Source: Acaricomes phytoseiuli DSM 14247
GTDB lineage: Bacteria; Actinomycetota; Actinomycetes; Actinomycetales; Micrococcaceae
Direction of reading: 5' to 3'
DNA length: 64,000 bases
Assembly: GCF_000376245.1 (NCBI RefSeq)
Contig: NZ_AQXM01000053.1
Span: forward strand, 20,155-84,154
Within the stretch, counting starts at the first letter, position 1. Each line of letters starts with the position of its first letter. Positions 56,245 through 64,000 of this stretch are shown piece after piece. The translations under genes and the position numbers were made by a program. Below the pieces are notes generated by a model. The model was not told where the DNA came from. It made no database searches and saw only the letters and a program-made list of their open reading frames with translations.

Positions 56245-57402
56245 CTAGCCGATCGCGCGGTCCAGATCCTCGATGAGATCGGCGACGTCCTCGATCCCCA
56301 CAGAGAGCCGGAGCAGGTTATCCGGAACCTCCAGCTCCGTGCCTTTCACCGAGGCATGGGTCATCTCGGCCGGATAGTTCATCAGGGATTCGATGCCGCC
56401 CAGAGACTCGGCCAGGGTGAAGACGGAAGTACCCTCCGCCACCCGGCGCGCCGCTTGCGCACCACCGGAGAGCTGAATGGAGACCATGCCCCCGAACGAC
56501 CGCATTTGACGCGCCGCCAACTCATGGCCCGGATGGCTCGGCAGGCCGGGGTAGAGCACCCGCTCCACCCCCTTGCGGCCATCGAGCCACTGGGCGATCT
56601 CCGCGGCATTGCTCGAGTGCCGATCCATGCGCACGCCCAGCGTCTTGAGCCCGCGAGTCGTCAGGAAGGCGTCCATCGGCGCGGAGACCGCCCCGACCGC
56701 GAACTGCACGAACTTAATCTTCTCGGCGAGCTCAGCGTCGCGGAGCACCACGGCCCCGCCGGTCACGTCGGAGTGCCCGCCGATGTACTTAGTCGTCGAA
56801 TGGATGATGAGGTCCGCGCCCAACAGCAGAGGATTCTGCAGATACGGTGAGGCGAAAGTATTGTCCACGAGCAAGAGCGCTCCGTGATCATGGGCCAGCT
56901 TCGCCATCGCCGTGATATCGGTAATCTTCATCATCGGATTCGAGGGGTTTTCCGCCCAGAGCAGCTTGGTCGACGGGCGCAGCTTCTGCCGCACGGCTTC
57001 CGGGCCCGCCATATCGACGGTACTGTGCTCGATGCCCCAGGAACCGAGCACCCGGTCGATCAGCCGATAGCTGCCGCCGTAGACATCATCGCCCATCAAA
57101 ATATGGTCGCCAGGGCGCAGCAGAGCACGGATCACAGCATCCTCGGCCGCCAAACCGGAGGCGAAGGAGAACGCGAAATCGCCCTGCTCGACGGCGGCCA
57201 GCTGAGCCTGGAGCGAATCCCGGGTGGGATTGCCCGCCCGGCCATACTCATAGCCGCTGCGCAACTGGCCGATGCCGTCCTGGGCGAAAGTCGAGGCCTG
57301 GACGATGCTGCCGATCACCGCCCCGGTGACCGGGTCCGGAGCCTGGCCGGCATGGATCGCCCGGGTATTGAAACCAGCATTCTGGTCCTGCGAAGCATTC
57401 AT
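56245..57402 (-). CDS. metB: Cystathionine gamma-synthase/lyase
   Basis: 385 residues of the Cys/Met PLP family. SGYEYGRAGNPTRDSLQAQL, FASGLAAEDAV, VDNTFASPYLQNPLLLGADL and the PLP Lys in IIHSTTKYIGGHSDVTGG. Downstream of cbs by 31 bases on the same strand, making a reverse transsulfuration pair (homocysteine to cystathionine to cysteine); synthase and lyase activities cannot be separated by sequence. ATG at 57402. Confidence 0.92.
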   Translation of the reverse strand: MNASQDQNAGFNTRAIHAGQAPDPVTGAVIGSIVQASTFAQDGIGQLRSGYEYGRAGNPTRDSLQAQLAAVEQGDFAFSFASGLAAEDAVIRALLRPGDHILMGDDVYGGSYRLIDRVLGSWGIEHSTVDMAGPEAVRQKLRPSTKLLWAENPSNPMMKITDITAMAKLAHDHGALLLVDNTFASPYLQNPLLLGADLIIHSTTKYIGGHSDVTGGAVVLRDAELAEKIKFVQFAVGAVSAPMDAFLTTRGLKTLGVRMDRHSSNAAEIAQWLDGRKGVERVLYPGLPSHPGHELAARQMRSFGGMVSIQLSGGAQAARRVAEGTSVFTLAESLGGIESLMNYPAEMTHASVKGTELEVPDNLLRLSVGIEDVADLIEDLDRAIG

Positions 57403-57432
57403 CGGTGGTCCTTAGGTTACTCAGTCGATTAC

Positions 57433-58809
57433 TCAGTGCTGAAGCTGGAAAAGAAGATCGTGTCGGGTGAGGATCCCCACCGGCGCGCCCACGAAGGTCA
57501 CCAGCAGAGCATCCGCACCCTGCAGCTTGCCTCGTGCGGCGGAAACCGGCTCCGAAGAGCCGATCAACGGCAGCACGGGCTCCATATGCTCGGTGATCTT
57601 ATCGGTCATCGTCGCCTCGCCGCGGAAGAGTCGTTCTGCCAGTAAGCGCTCGTCCACGGTGCCGAGCACCTCGCCCATCACCACGGGGGGCTCCGCAGAG
57701 AGCACCGGAATCTGGGAGACACCGTATTCATCGAGCAGGCGGATAGCGTCACGAACCGTCTCATTCGGGTGAATATGCACCAGGTCCGGGAGCTGCCCGG
57801 ATTTGTCCTTGAGCGCCTGCTCCACCGTCGGCTCGGCACCGGCCTCCAGGAATCCGTAGGATCGCATCCAGCGATCATCGAAGATCTTGCCCAGGTAACC
57901 GCGACCGGAATCCGGTAGCAGCACCACCACGACATCATCGGGGCCCAGTTCCCGGGCGGCCCGAAGCGCCGCGACCACCGCCATACCGGAGGAGCCACCG
58001 ACGAGCAGGCCTTCCTCACGGGCCAGCCGCCGAGTCATCGCGAAACTCTCCGCATCGGAGACTGCGAGCACTTCATGCGGAACCTCGGGGTCGTAAGAAA
58101 CCGGCCAGATATCCTCGCCGACGCCTTCGACCAGATAAGGCCGCCCCTGGCCGCCGGAGTACACCGAGCCTTCCGGATCGGCGCCGATGATCCGCACTTC
58201 ACCACCTGCGCGATCCGCGGAGACCTCCCGCAAATAACGTCCGGTTCCGGTGATCGTGCCGCCCGTGCCGATACCGGCGACGAAGTGAGTGACCTTGCCC
58301 TCGGTATCCTGCCAGATCTCCGGCCCGGTGCTCTCGTAGTGGCTCTGCGGCCCATGAAGATTGGAAAACTGGTCCGGCTTATAAGCACCCGGGGTCTCGG
58401 CCACGATCCGATCCGATACCCCGTAATAGGACTGCGGGGAGTCAGCGGCGACAGCAGTGGGCGTCACCACCACCTCGGCGCCATAGGCTCGTAGCGCCGC
58501 CATCTTGTCCTCGGCGACCTTGTCCGGAACCACGAAGACGCAGTGGTATCCGCGCTGCTGGGCGACCATCGCCATCGCCACACCGGTATTGCCTGAGGTG
58601 GGTTCGACGATGGTTCCACCGGGGGCGATCTTCCCGGCCCGAGCGGCTTCATCGAGCATTTTGACCGCGATGCGGTCCTTGGCCGAGCCGCCGGGATTCA
58701 TGTACTCCAGCTTCGCCAAAACGGTAGCGGTTATTCCTTCGGTGACCCGGTTCAGCTTCACCAACGGGGTGTTCCCGATCAGATCCAGCACCGATTCGGC
58801 ATATTTCAT
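57433..58809 (-). CDS. cbs: Cystathionine beta-synthase
   Basis: 458 residues. PLP domain with MNPGGSAKDRIAVKML (PLP Lys), EPTSGNTGVAMAMVA and GIGTGGTITGTGRYL, then two CBS domains (PDLVHIHPNETVRDAIRLLD; FVGAPVGILTRHDLLFQ). Condenses serine and homocysteine. ATG at 58809 (MKYAESVLDLIGNTPLV); an upstream ATG at 58833 adds unconserved residues. Confidence 0.93.
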   Translation of the reverse strand: MKYAESVLDLIGNTPLVKLNRVTEGITATVLAKLEYMNPGGSAKDRIAVKMLDEAARAGKIAPGGTIVEPTSGNTGVAMAMVAQQRGYHCVFVVPDKVAEDKMAALRAYGAEVVVTPTAVAADSPQSYYGVSDRIVAETPGAYKPDQFSNLHGPQSHYESTGPEIWQDTEGKVTHFVAGIGTGGTITGTGRYLREVSADRAGGEVRIIGADPEGSVYSGGQGRPYLVEGVGEDIWPVSYDPEVPHEVLAVSDAESFAMTRRLAREEGLLVGGSSGMAVVAALRAARELGPDDVVVVLLPDSGRGYLGKIFDDRWMRSYGFLEAGAEPTVEQALKDKSGQLPDLVHIHPNETVRDAIRLLDEYGVSQIPVLSAEPPVVMGEVLGTVDERLLAERLFRGEATMTDKITEHMEPVLPLIGSSEPVSAARGKLQGADALLVTFVGAPVGILTRHDLLFQLQH

Positions 58810-59002
58810 ACGATCAACGCTAACGGCCCACATCTACGGGGGCAAAGAGGCCGTCATATAGTTATATAACCGGCAGACACCGGAACAGTTCAGAAAGGTG
58901 CCGGTGCTGCGCACCATCGCCGTGGGCGAAACCGTCTATCCCGCAGACCTTCATCTGGATGCGGCTCCGTTGAGAAGCACCGGGAACCCCGTGACATAAA
59001 GC

Positions 59003-59034
59003 GAGTGTTCAGCACATTGCTGTGCTGAACACTC
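59003..59034 (-). terminator. Terminator of the thioredoxin gene
   Basis: Perfect 14-base arms GAGTGTTCAGCACA (59003-59016) and complement (59021-59034) just past the thioredoxin stop on the minus strand. Confidence 0.8.
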
Positions 59035-59055
59035 ACCGATGGAAAACAGAAACAA

Positions 59056-59442
59056 TCAGGCTTCGGGCTTATCCTGATCACCCTGAGCCTGCGCCACGAC
59101 CGCCGCATGGACTTCTTCCATGTTTAGGCCCTTGACCGCGGTGATGACTTCTTCCAACTGCTGTGGGTTGAGCGCACCCGGCTGGGCGAAGACCAGAACC
59201 TTCTCTCGGAAGGCCATCAGAGTGGGAATCGAGGTGATATTGGCCTCAACCGCCAAACCCTGCTGCGCTTCGGTATCAACTTTGCCGAAAACAATATCAG
59301 CGTGCTGATCAGAGGCAGCTTCATACGTCGGGGCGAAGCGCTTGCAGGGCTGGCACCAGTCAGCCCAGAAATCTACGAGAACGATGTCGTTGGTCTCGAT
59401 CGTCGAAGCAAAAGTCTCATCAGTGATGTCGATAGTGGCCAT
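59056..59442 (-). CDS. trxA: Thioredoxin with WCQPC active site
   Basis: 128 residues. VLVDFWADWCQPCKRFAPTY, then ITSIPTLMAFREKVLVFAQPGAL with the cis-Pro. Thiol-disulfide carrier in the cytoplasm. The Gly of the usual WCGPC is Gln, and a ~20-residue Gln/Asp-rich tail follows the fold. ATG at 59442. Confidence 0.93.
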   Translation of the reverse strand: MATIDITDETFASTIETNDIVLVDFWADWCQPCKRFAPTYEAASDQHADIVFGKVDTEAQQGLAVEANITSIPTLMAFREKVLVFAQPGALNPQQLEEVITAVKGLNMEEVHAAVVAQAQGDQDKPEA

Positions 59443-59580
59443 ATTGAGCGCAACACCTCCGTGGCAGTTCCTATTCCTGCATTATGGTCCCCTTAACCAG
59501 ACCGCGTTTTCTGCTGATCCAGCAAGTTCTGGATGAAACCAGAAGAGGAATCGCTTCACCCATTGCCTTGAGCTGAACAG

Positions 59581-59600
59581 ATGTTTAGCATACTGAACAT
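59581..59600 (+). promoter_or_regulatory. Pseudo-palindromic operator ahead of the TetR gene
   Basis: ATGTTTAG-CATA-CTGAACAT (one mismatch) at 59581-59600, with a third half-site CTGAACA at 59573-59579. It overlaps the presumed start of the TetR gene and suits autoregulation. Confidence 0.55.
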
Positions 59601-60300
59601 GCGTACAGTATCGACGGACTCTGATCTCAATACTCGCGCCAGGATCAGGGATGCGGCTATCCGCAGTTTCGCGGAGCACGGCTTCAACAAGAGCAGCATC
59701 CGCAGCATCGCGGCCACGGCCGGGGTCAGCCCGGCACTGATCATCCATCACTTCACGAACAAGAACCAGTTGCGCGAAGCCTGCGATGATGCCGTCCTCG
59801 AGGCTTTGATGCGCCGAGCAGATTCCAAAACCGACCCCATCGGGCTGCAGCAGTTGATCCGCGAACAGCTGGCGGATCCGGGCAAGGACAAGGTGATCCT
59901 GGATTATCTCGCCAAGGCACTGGCCGAAAATTCCCGAGCGGGCCATCGCTTCGCGGAGATCCTCACCGCGGAGACCGAGAGCATTCTGCGAACTGAAGTG
60001 GCGGCGGGCAGCATGCGCCCGCTCTCAGACACCCGGGCCACTGCCGCACTGCTGGTTCTGAACAGTCTGGCGATGCTCGCCATGCCCGGCTATCTGGCCA
60101 CAGCCTTGGGGCGCGACTCGGGCGCTTCACCGTTGGACCCCGCAGCGCTCGGAAGCGAAGTCCTGCAGCGCCTGGCCCTGCCCGCGCTTGAGCTCTATAC
60201 CCACGGCTTGTACACCGATGACACCATGCTCCGGGCCGCCCGGGAAGCACTGGGAGACGGGGCACGAGCAACGCCCGACGAACAGACTTCAGACAGCTAG
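59599..60300 (+). CDS. TetR family regulator
   Basis: 233 residues. HTH AAIRSFAEHGFNKSSIRSIA to GVSPALIIHHFTNKNQLREA, then an all-helical ligand domain. ATG at 59599 (MRTVSTDSD) taken; ATG 59581 lies inside the palindrome. Followed after 40 bases by the ABC exporter genes it probably controls. Confidence 0.88.
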   Translation: MRTVSTDSDLNTRARIRDAAIRSFAEHGFNKSSIRSIAATAGVSPALIIHHFTNKNQLREACDDAVLEALMRRADSKTDPIGLQQLIREQLADPGKDKVILDYLAKALAENSRAGHRFAEILTAETESILRTEVAAGSMRPLSDTRATAALLVLNSLAMLAMPGYLATALGRDSGASPLDPAALGSEVLQRLALPALELYTHGLYTDDTMLRAAREALGDGARATPDEQTSDS

Positions 60301-60340
60301 TCACACATCACTCGGAATCGCTTTCAGAAAGCAGGAGCTC

Positions 60341-61339
60341 ATGATGTCAGGCTCTTCAGTTTCTTCTTCGGCAGCCCCTCGCCCCGGCTCGGAAAACGTC
60401 ATAGAGATCCGCGATCTCACGAAACGTTTCGGTCATGATGCCGCCCTGCGCAACATCACTTTCAACGTCCCCCGAGGCCAGGTTCTCGGGGCTATCGGCC
60501 CTAATGGCGCAGGGAAGACGACCACCATGCGCATCCTGCTGGATATCGTGCGGCCGAGTTCCGGGCAACTCCGAGTGCTCGGCGAAGAACCTCATGGTGC
60601 GGGCCCTGAAGTGCGCCGACGCATCGGATACCTCCCCGGGGAACTGATACTCGACGGCCGCAGCACCGGCCAGGCGTTGCTGCATCACTACGCGGAGATC
60701 TCCGGGCCGGTGCGTCCCGGCCGGATTCGGCAGCTCGCGGACCGTTTCGATGTCGATCTGAGCCGGCAGGTGCGCAAACTCTCCAAGGGCAATAAGCAGA
60801 AGCTCGGGATCATCCAGGCTTTTATGCATGACCCCGAGCTTCTGGTGCTCGATGAACCGACCAGCGGACTGGACCCGCTGATGCAGCAGGAGTTCCTGCG
60901 CCTGGTCCGCGAGGCGCAGAACGCAGGGCAGAGCGTGCTTCTTTCGAGTCACGTGATCAGCGAGATTCAGCAAGCCTCCGATTCAGTGGTCATTCTGCGC
61001 AAAGGCGAAGTCGTCAGCAGGGCATCGGTCACAGAGTTGCGGGATACCGCGATGCGGCGCTTACGGCTCAGGACCACGGCTTCAACCGAGGAGATCCAAT
61101 AGCAGCTGAGCCCGGTCCCGGGCCTGAGCGATATGCGCATCGCCGCCGATGAAGCCGGCGCAGGCAGTGCCGGACTAGCCGTATCGGCTTCCTTCAAGGG
61201 ATCCGTGCCGCCCCTTCTGGAAGCGCTGCACCGGCTTCCGCTGAGCGATCTGGTGCTCGAAGAACCTGATCTCGAAGAAGCAGCGCTGTCTCTCTACGGC
61301 GAGGAAGACAATTCAGCCACCGGAACGGAAGGACGCTGA
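60341..61339 (+). pseudogene. ABC exporter ATPase, interrupted by an amber codon
   Basis: Walker A AIGPNGAGKTTTMRIL, signature KLSKGNKQKLGIIQAF, Walker B LLVLDEPTSGLDPL and SSHVISEIQ are intact. TAG at 61100-61102 (codon 254) follows ASTEEIQ; the same frame resumes QLSPVPGLSDMRIAADEAG and runs to SGYGEEDN-like end before TGA 61337-61339, the normal C-terminal regulatory domain. CAG to TAG is the likely change. The truncated form keeps the catalytic core. ATG at 60341 with AGGAG; Bcr-type drug exporter, followed one base later by its permease. Confidence 0.85.
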
Positions 61340-61340
61340 G

Positions 61341-62181
61341 ATGGGTACCGAACAGCAGAGGCACGCCCTGACCACTCGGCACGGAGCGCCCGCACCGTTA
61401 TTCCGCAAAGCCCTCGGCGATTCCTGGCGATCTTTGCTGGGCTGGATGCTCGGGCTTGCCGCAGCGATACTCCTCTACCTGCCGCTCTACCCATCGCTAG
61501 GCGGCAGCACGCAGATGCAGGATCTGCTCAGCTCGCTCCCGTCCACCCTGACCGAGACCCTCGGCTACACTGATCTCAGCAGCGGTCCGGGCTATGTGCA
61601 AGCCACGGTCTTCGGGCTGATCGGCTTCCTGCTCAGCACCCTGGCAGCGGTCAGCTGGGGTGCATCCGCCCTGGGCGGCGATGAGGAAGCCCGGTCAGCT
61701 GGAGCTCACCTTGGCGCACGGGGTCACCCGGGCCCAAGTGGTTGTAGCACGCTATCTGGCGCTAGTGTTAAGAGTGCTGGTTCTAGGGCTCTGGGTTCTC
61801 TTACTGGTTGCGCTCCTCAATGGGCCCGCGCAGCTCCAGCTCGATTTCGGCCGGCTCGCCCTGACCTGCTTGCTCTTCACGGGCCTGGCACTGCTGAGCG
61901 GCTCGGCGGCGTTCTTTGGCGGCGCTGCGAGCGGCCGCAAGGTCATCGGGCTCAGCGCCGGCGCCCTGGTGGCGGTCCTCGGTTACATCGGCAATGCCCT
62001 AGGTAATCAATCAGCAGATCTGGAATGGCTGCACGCGATCTCACCGTACAGCTGGGCTTATGCCGATAATCCGCTGCGGAACGAGGTGGACGCATGGCCT
62101 TACCTCGGGCTTTTCGGGCTTTCGCTAATTCTCTGGCTGGGTTCAGTGCTGGCCCTGCGGAAGCGGGATATCGGCACCTGA
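61341..62181 (+). pseudogene. ABC exporter permease, frameshifted
   Basis: The first frame reads FRKALGDSWRSLLGWMLGL, LLSTLAAVSWGASALGGDEEA, then leaves frame at CCC (61690-61692); the next frame gives GQLELTLAHGVTRAQVVVARYLAL, four more helices and ends LALRKRDIGT. Deleting one C restores a 279-residue ABC-2 permease. The block D-E-E-A-G-x-L-E-L-T-L is conserved across such permeases, which fixes the place of the shift. Partner of the ATPase above. Confidence 0.82.
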
Positions 62182-62200
62182 ACCCAGCCCTACTCGGAAT

Positions 62201-63472
62201 TCAACGGATCTCGGCCTCATGGGCGGTCAGGAATCCCCGGCCGGTGAACACGACCACGATGCCGAGCAGCACGACTCCGGCCGCGGCTAGGAAGGGCACC
62301 ATGGGCCCGAAGTGCTCACCCAGCTGCGCGGCCAGGAAAGGAGCCAGTGCCGCACCCATCCAGCGCACGAAGTTGTATCCGGCGCTGGCTACGGCACGCG
62401 GAGCATCCGAGACTTCCATGGCCAGCTCGGTGTAGAGCGTATTGTTCACGCCCAGCAGCACACCGGCGAAAATCACGAGGGCGACTACCGCGGGCACGGA
62501 GCGGCCCGCTGCGAGCGCAATGCCCACCAGCACCGCGATCAGGGCGAACAGGGTGATCGTCAGCACGCGGATCGCGCCGAAGTGGCGTTGCAGGATCGGC
62601 GCCAGGAAGACCGAGGCGAGAGCCAGGCAGACGCCCCAGCCGAAGAAGACGGCACCGATTCCGTAAGCATCCATGCCGAGGATGAACGGGGTGAACGCGA
62701 GGATGGTGAAGAAGCCGAAGTTGTAGCACAGTGCGCTCAGCGCGGTGTACCTGAGCCCCTTATGCGACAAGGCCACGAGTGGGTCCCGCAGTCGGATTTT
62801 ATTGGCCGGCCGGGGCAGCGCGGGCAGGAGGGCAAGGCAGGCGATGAAGGCGATGGCCATCGCGGTAGCGGTGCCGAAGAAGGGAGCGCGCCATTGCCAG
62901 CCGCCGAGCACGGCCCCGAGTAGCGGGCCCAGGGAGATCCCCAGCCCGAGTGCTGCCTCGTAGAGGATGATCGCGGTGGCGGCTCCCCCACTAGCAGCAC
63001 CTACGATCACCGCGAGCGCGGTGGCGACAAAAAGCGCGTTGCCCAGCCCCCAGCCGGCTCGGAAGCCTACTAATTCCGCGACGCTGCCGGAGGTGCCGGA
63101 GAGCGTGGCGAAGACCACGATCAGTCCGAGGCCGATGAGCAGGGTTCGCTTGGCACCGATACGGGAGGAAACCCAACCGGTGGCGAGCATGGCCACCGCG
63201 GTGACCAGGAAGTAGCTCGTGAAGAGCAGGGACACCTCGGCGGCACTGGCTTGGAGATTAGTGGCGATGGCCGGCAGGATCGGATCGACCAAGCCGATGC
63301 CCATAAACGCCAGAACCGCGGCTGCCGCAGTGGCCCAGACCGCTTTGGACTGCTTGAGTAGTGAGGCTTTTCCCTGAGCGATGTCTTCGCCCAAGGTCGT
63401 GCCGTCGCCCTGCACTATGGATTGCGAGGACTGCACTAGGTGATCGGGTGAAGTGTCAGATGAAAGGGACAC
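62201..63472 (-). CDS. MFS transporter (DHA1, 12 helices)
   Basis: 423 residues. Basic/polar N terminus, then AFMGIGLVDPILPAIATNLQ (helix 1), GWVSSRIGAKRTLLIGLGLI (motif A), GLGISLGPLLGAVLGGWQWR (motif C of antiporters) and ends near FTGRGFLTAHEAE. Proton-driven exporter of unknown substrate. ATG at 63472; the gap to the IS (63473-63628) shows nothing. Confidence 0.9.
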   Translation of the reverse strand: MSLSSDTSPDHLVQSSQSIVQGDGTTLGEDIAQGKASLLKQSKAVWATAAAAVLAFMGIGLVDPILPAIATNLQASAAEVSLLFTSYFLVTAVAMLATGWVSSRIGAKRTLLIGLGLIVVFATLSGTSGSVAELVGFRAGWGLGNALFVATALAVIVGAASGGAATAIILYEAALGLGISLGPLLGAVLGGWQWRAPFFGTATAMAIAFIACLALLPALPRPANKIRLRDPLVALSHKGLRYTALSALCYNFGFFTILAFTPFILGMDAYGIGAVFFGWGVCLALASVFLAPILQRHFGAIRVLTITLFALIAVLVGIALAAGRSVPAVVALVIFAGVLLGVNNTLYTELAMEVSDAPRAVASAGYNFVRWMGAALAPFLAAQLGEHFGPMVPFLAAAGVVLLGIVVVFTGRGFLTAHEAEIR

Positions 63473-63628
63473 TTAAGAGCCTTCTCTCGTGAGTGTGTGA
63501 GATTTTTATGCGCTCCCCCGGATGATCCGCTCAGGCGGTGTCTGCTTCCCGTGATACTCCGGCTTCTACGGCTTGATGCTGCAAGGAATTGATTCTGGCG
63601 AGAATCGGAAAGGACAGACGAAGGGGTC

Positions 63629-63717
63629 TGCCCCGGGTTTGGTTGACATCTGATCTGTGAGGATTCGTCCTCGCTGGAAGGATGTATCTCATGCCCAAGC
63701 CCTATCCGAAAGTGAAT
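63629..63717 (+). mobile_element. Left end of an IS3-family element, truncated
   Basis: Terminal repeat TGCCCCGGGTTTGGTTGACA at 63629, then a leader and ATG at 63691 with GGAAGGA opening MPKPYPK, the usual start of IS3-group OrfA. After seven codons it is cut by the next element. The two IS ends share TG.CC..GGTTTGGTT. Confidence 0.7.
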
Positions 63718-64000
63718 TGTCCTGGGTTTGGTTCCTAGGTTTTTGCGAGGGCGCCGGTTGGCGTTCGCGTGGGTTCGAGGCCGGCGTAGTGGGCGGTCTC
63801 GAATTCTTGGGGTGATTGGTAGCCCAGGGCGGAGTGGAGGCGTTGATTGTTGTACCACCACACCCATTCCAGTGTGGCGAGCTCTACTTCTTCCACGGTG
63901 CGCCAGGGTTTGCGTGCTTTGATCAGTTCGGTCTTATAGACGGCGTTGACGGCTTCAGCCAGAGCGTTGTCGTAGCTATCGCCACGGGAACCAACTGAAG
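63718..64000 (-). mobile_element. IS3-family element, right end (runs off window)
   Basis: Terminal repeat TGTCCTGGGTTTGGTTCC at 63718-63735 reading inward on the plus strand, followed by the minus-strand transposase end. It lies in opposite orientation to, and inside, the IS fragment at 63629-63717. Confidence 0.75.
63735..64000 (-). CDS. IS3-family OrfB transposase, C-terminal part
   Basis: The minus strand reads SVGSRGDSYDNALAEAVNAV (with the last Asp/Glu of the DDE triad), YKTELIKARKPWRTVEEVEL, WVWWYNNQRLHSALGYQSPQ and stops TAG at 63735. These are the rve integrase-core blocks of IS3-group OrfB. The 5' part lies beyond the right edge. Confidence 0.92.
   Translation of the reverse strand, partial: SVGSRGDSYDNALAEAVNAVYKTELIKARKPWRTVEEVELATLEWVWWYNNQRLHSALGYQSPQEFETAHYAGLEPTRTPTGALAKT

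Noticed and set aside
58898..58999. Plus-strand 33-codon frame (VPVLRTIAVGETVYPADLHLD...) between cbs and the thioredoxin terminator
   Set aside because: Composition is protein-like and could be a C-terminal remnant, but there is no ribosome site, no recognised family and it is short.
4767..61102. Programmed recoding of TAG/TAA (selenocysteine, pyrrolysine or reassigned stop)
   Set aside because: TAG is used as an ordinary terminator elsewhere here (ppk, the TetR gene at 60300), positions correspond to Gln rather than Cys/Sec, and no SECIS-like context was seen.

Overview
This is a GC-rich chromosomal segment from an actinobacterium, most likely a Micrococcaceae relative (Arthrobacter/Renibacterium-like). 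The actinobacterial signs are mycothiol synthase (MshD), a GlnR-type OmpR-like regulator, an L10 leader, a nitrobindin-like DUF1794 protein, a surface protein ending in an LAxTG-type sortase signal, and frequent GTG/TTG starts. The family-level placement is inference from gene content and order, not a search result.

Layout. 0-7 kb: DUF4184 fragment, TPR-like protein, DJ-1/PfpI protein, thiolase, a YbaK gene broken by an in-frame stop, a polysaccharide pyruvyl transferase-like gene, and two decayed gene ends. 7-12 kb (minus strand): ribosomal/transcription block secE-nusG, rplK-rplA, a DUF308 membrane protein, L10 leader, rplJ-rplL, preceded by tRNA-Trp. 12-25.6 kb: housekeeping genes (aminotransferase, PspC, pfkA, ygfZ-like, nitrobindin, glnR, mshD, ppk1, Nudix/phosphatase, thyA-folA-asd). 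25.7-30.4 kb: a compact RiPP cluster of the thiazole/oxazole-modified (TOMM/LAP) class with its own promoter: Ser/Cys-rich precursor peptide, E1-like/RRE partner, YcaO cyclodehydratase (frameshifted as sequenced), SagB-type oxidase, and an ABC-2 exporter pair. 30.5-42.7 kb: murB with two MaoC-type dehydratases, a TetR/MFS pair with a palindromic operator, CitE-like lyase, nucleoside hydrolase, a sigma factor fused by ancestry to a zinc-finger/membrane/surface domain and now broken by two frameshifts, an LAxTG surface protein, and a divergent UDP-GlcNAc 2-epimerase-like gene. 43-46.9 kb: tRNA-Met, tRNA-Thr, DEAD-box helicase, MOSC protein. 47-55.2 kb: complete potassium-uptake locus kdpF-A-B-C-D-E (kdpA carries an amber codon) with direct repeats upstream that look like a KdpE operator. 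55.3-64 kb: secreted trypsin-like protease, reverse transsulfuration genes metB-cbs, thioredoxin, a TetR/ABC exporter locus with two lesions, an MFS transporter, and an IS3-family element inserted in another IS copy.

How it fits together. Two themes stand out. First, the TOMM cluster is a self-contained biosynthesis-plus-export unit whose precursor has nine consecutive cyclizable residues (SCCSSSSCT) and a leader motif (EGQH) that, from memory, resembles plantazolicin precursors; it lacks the methyltransferase and protease genes of that system. Second, at least eight otherwise intact-looking genes or gene ends carry single disabling lesions (stop codons in ybaK, kdpA and an ABC ATPase; one-base shifts in YcaO, the sigma-factor fusion (twice) and an ABC permease; decayed ends near 6.1-7.0 kb), alongside nested IS elements. 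This is what early genome reduction looks like, but several shifts sit in short C runs, so sequencing error must be excluded.
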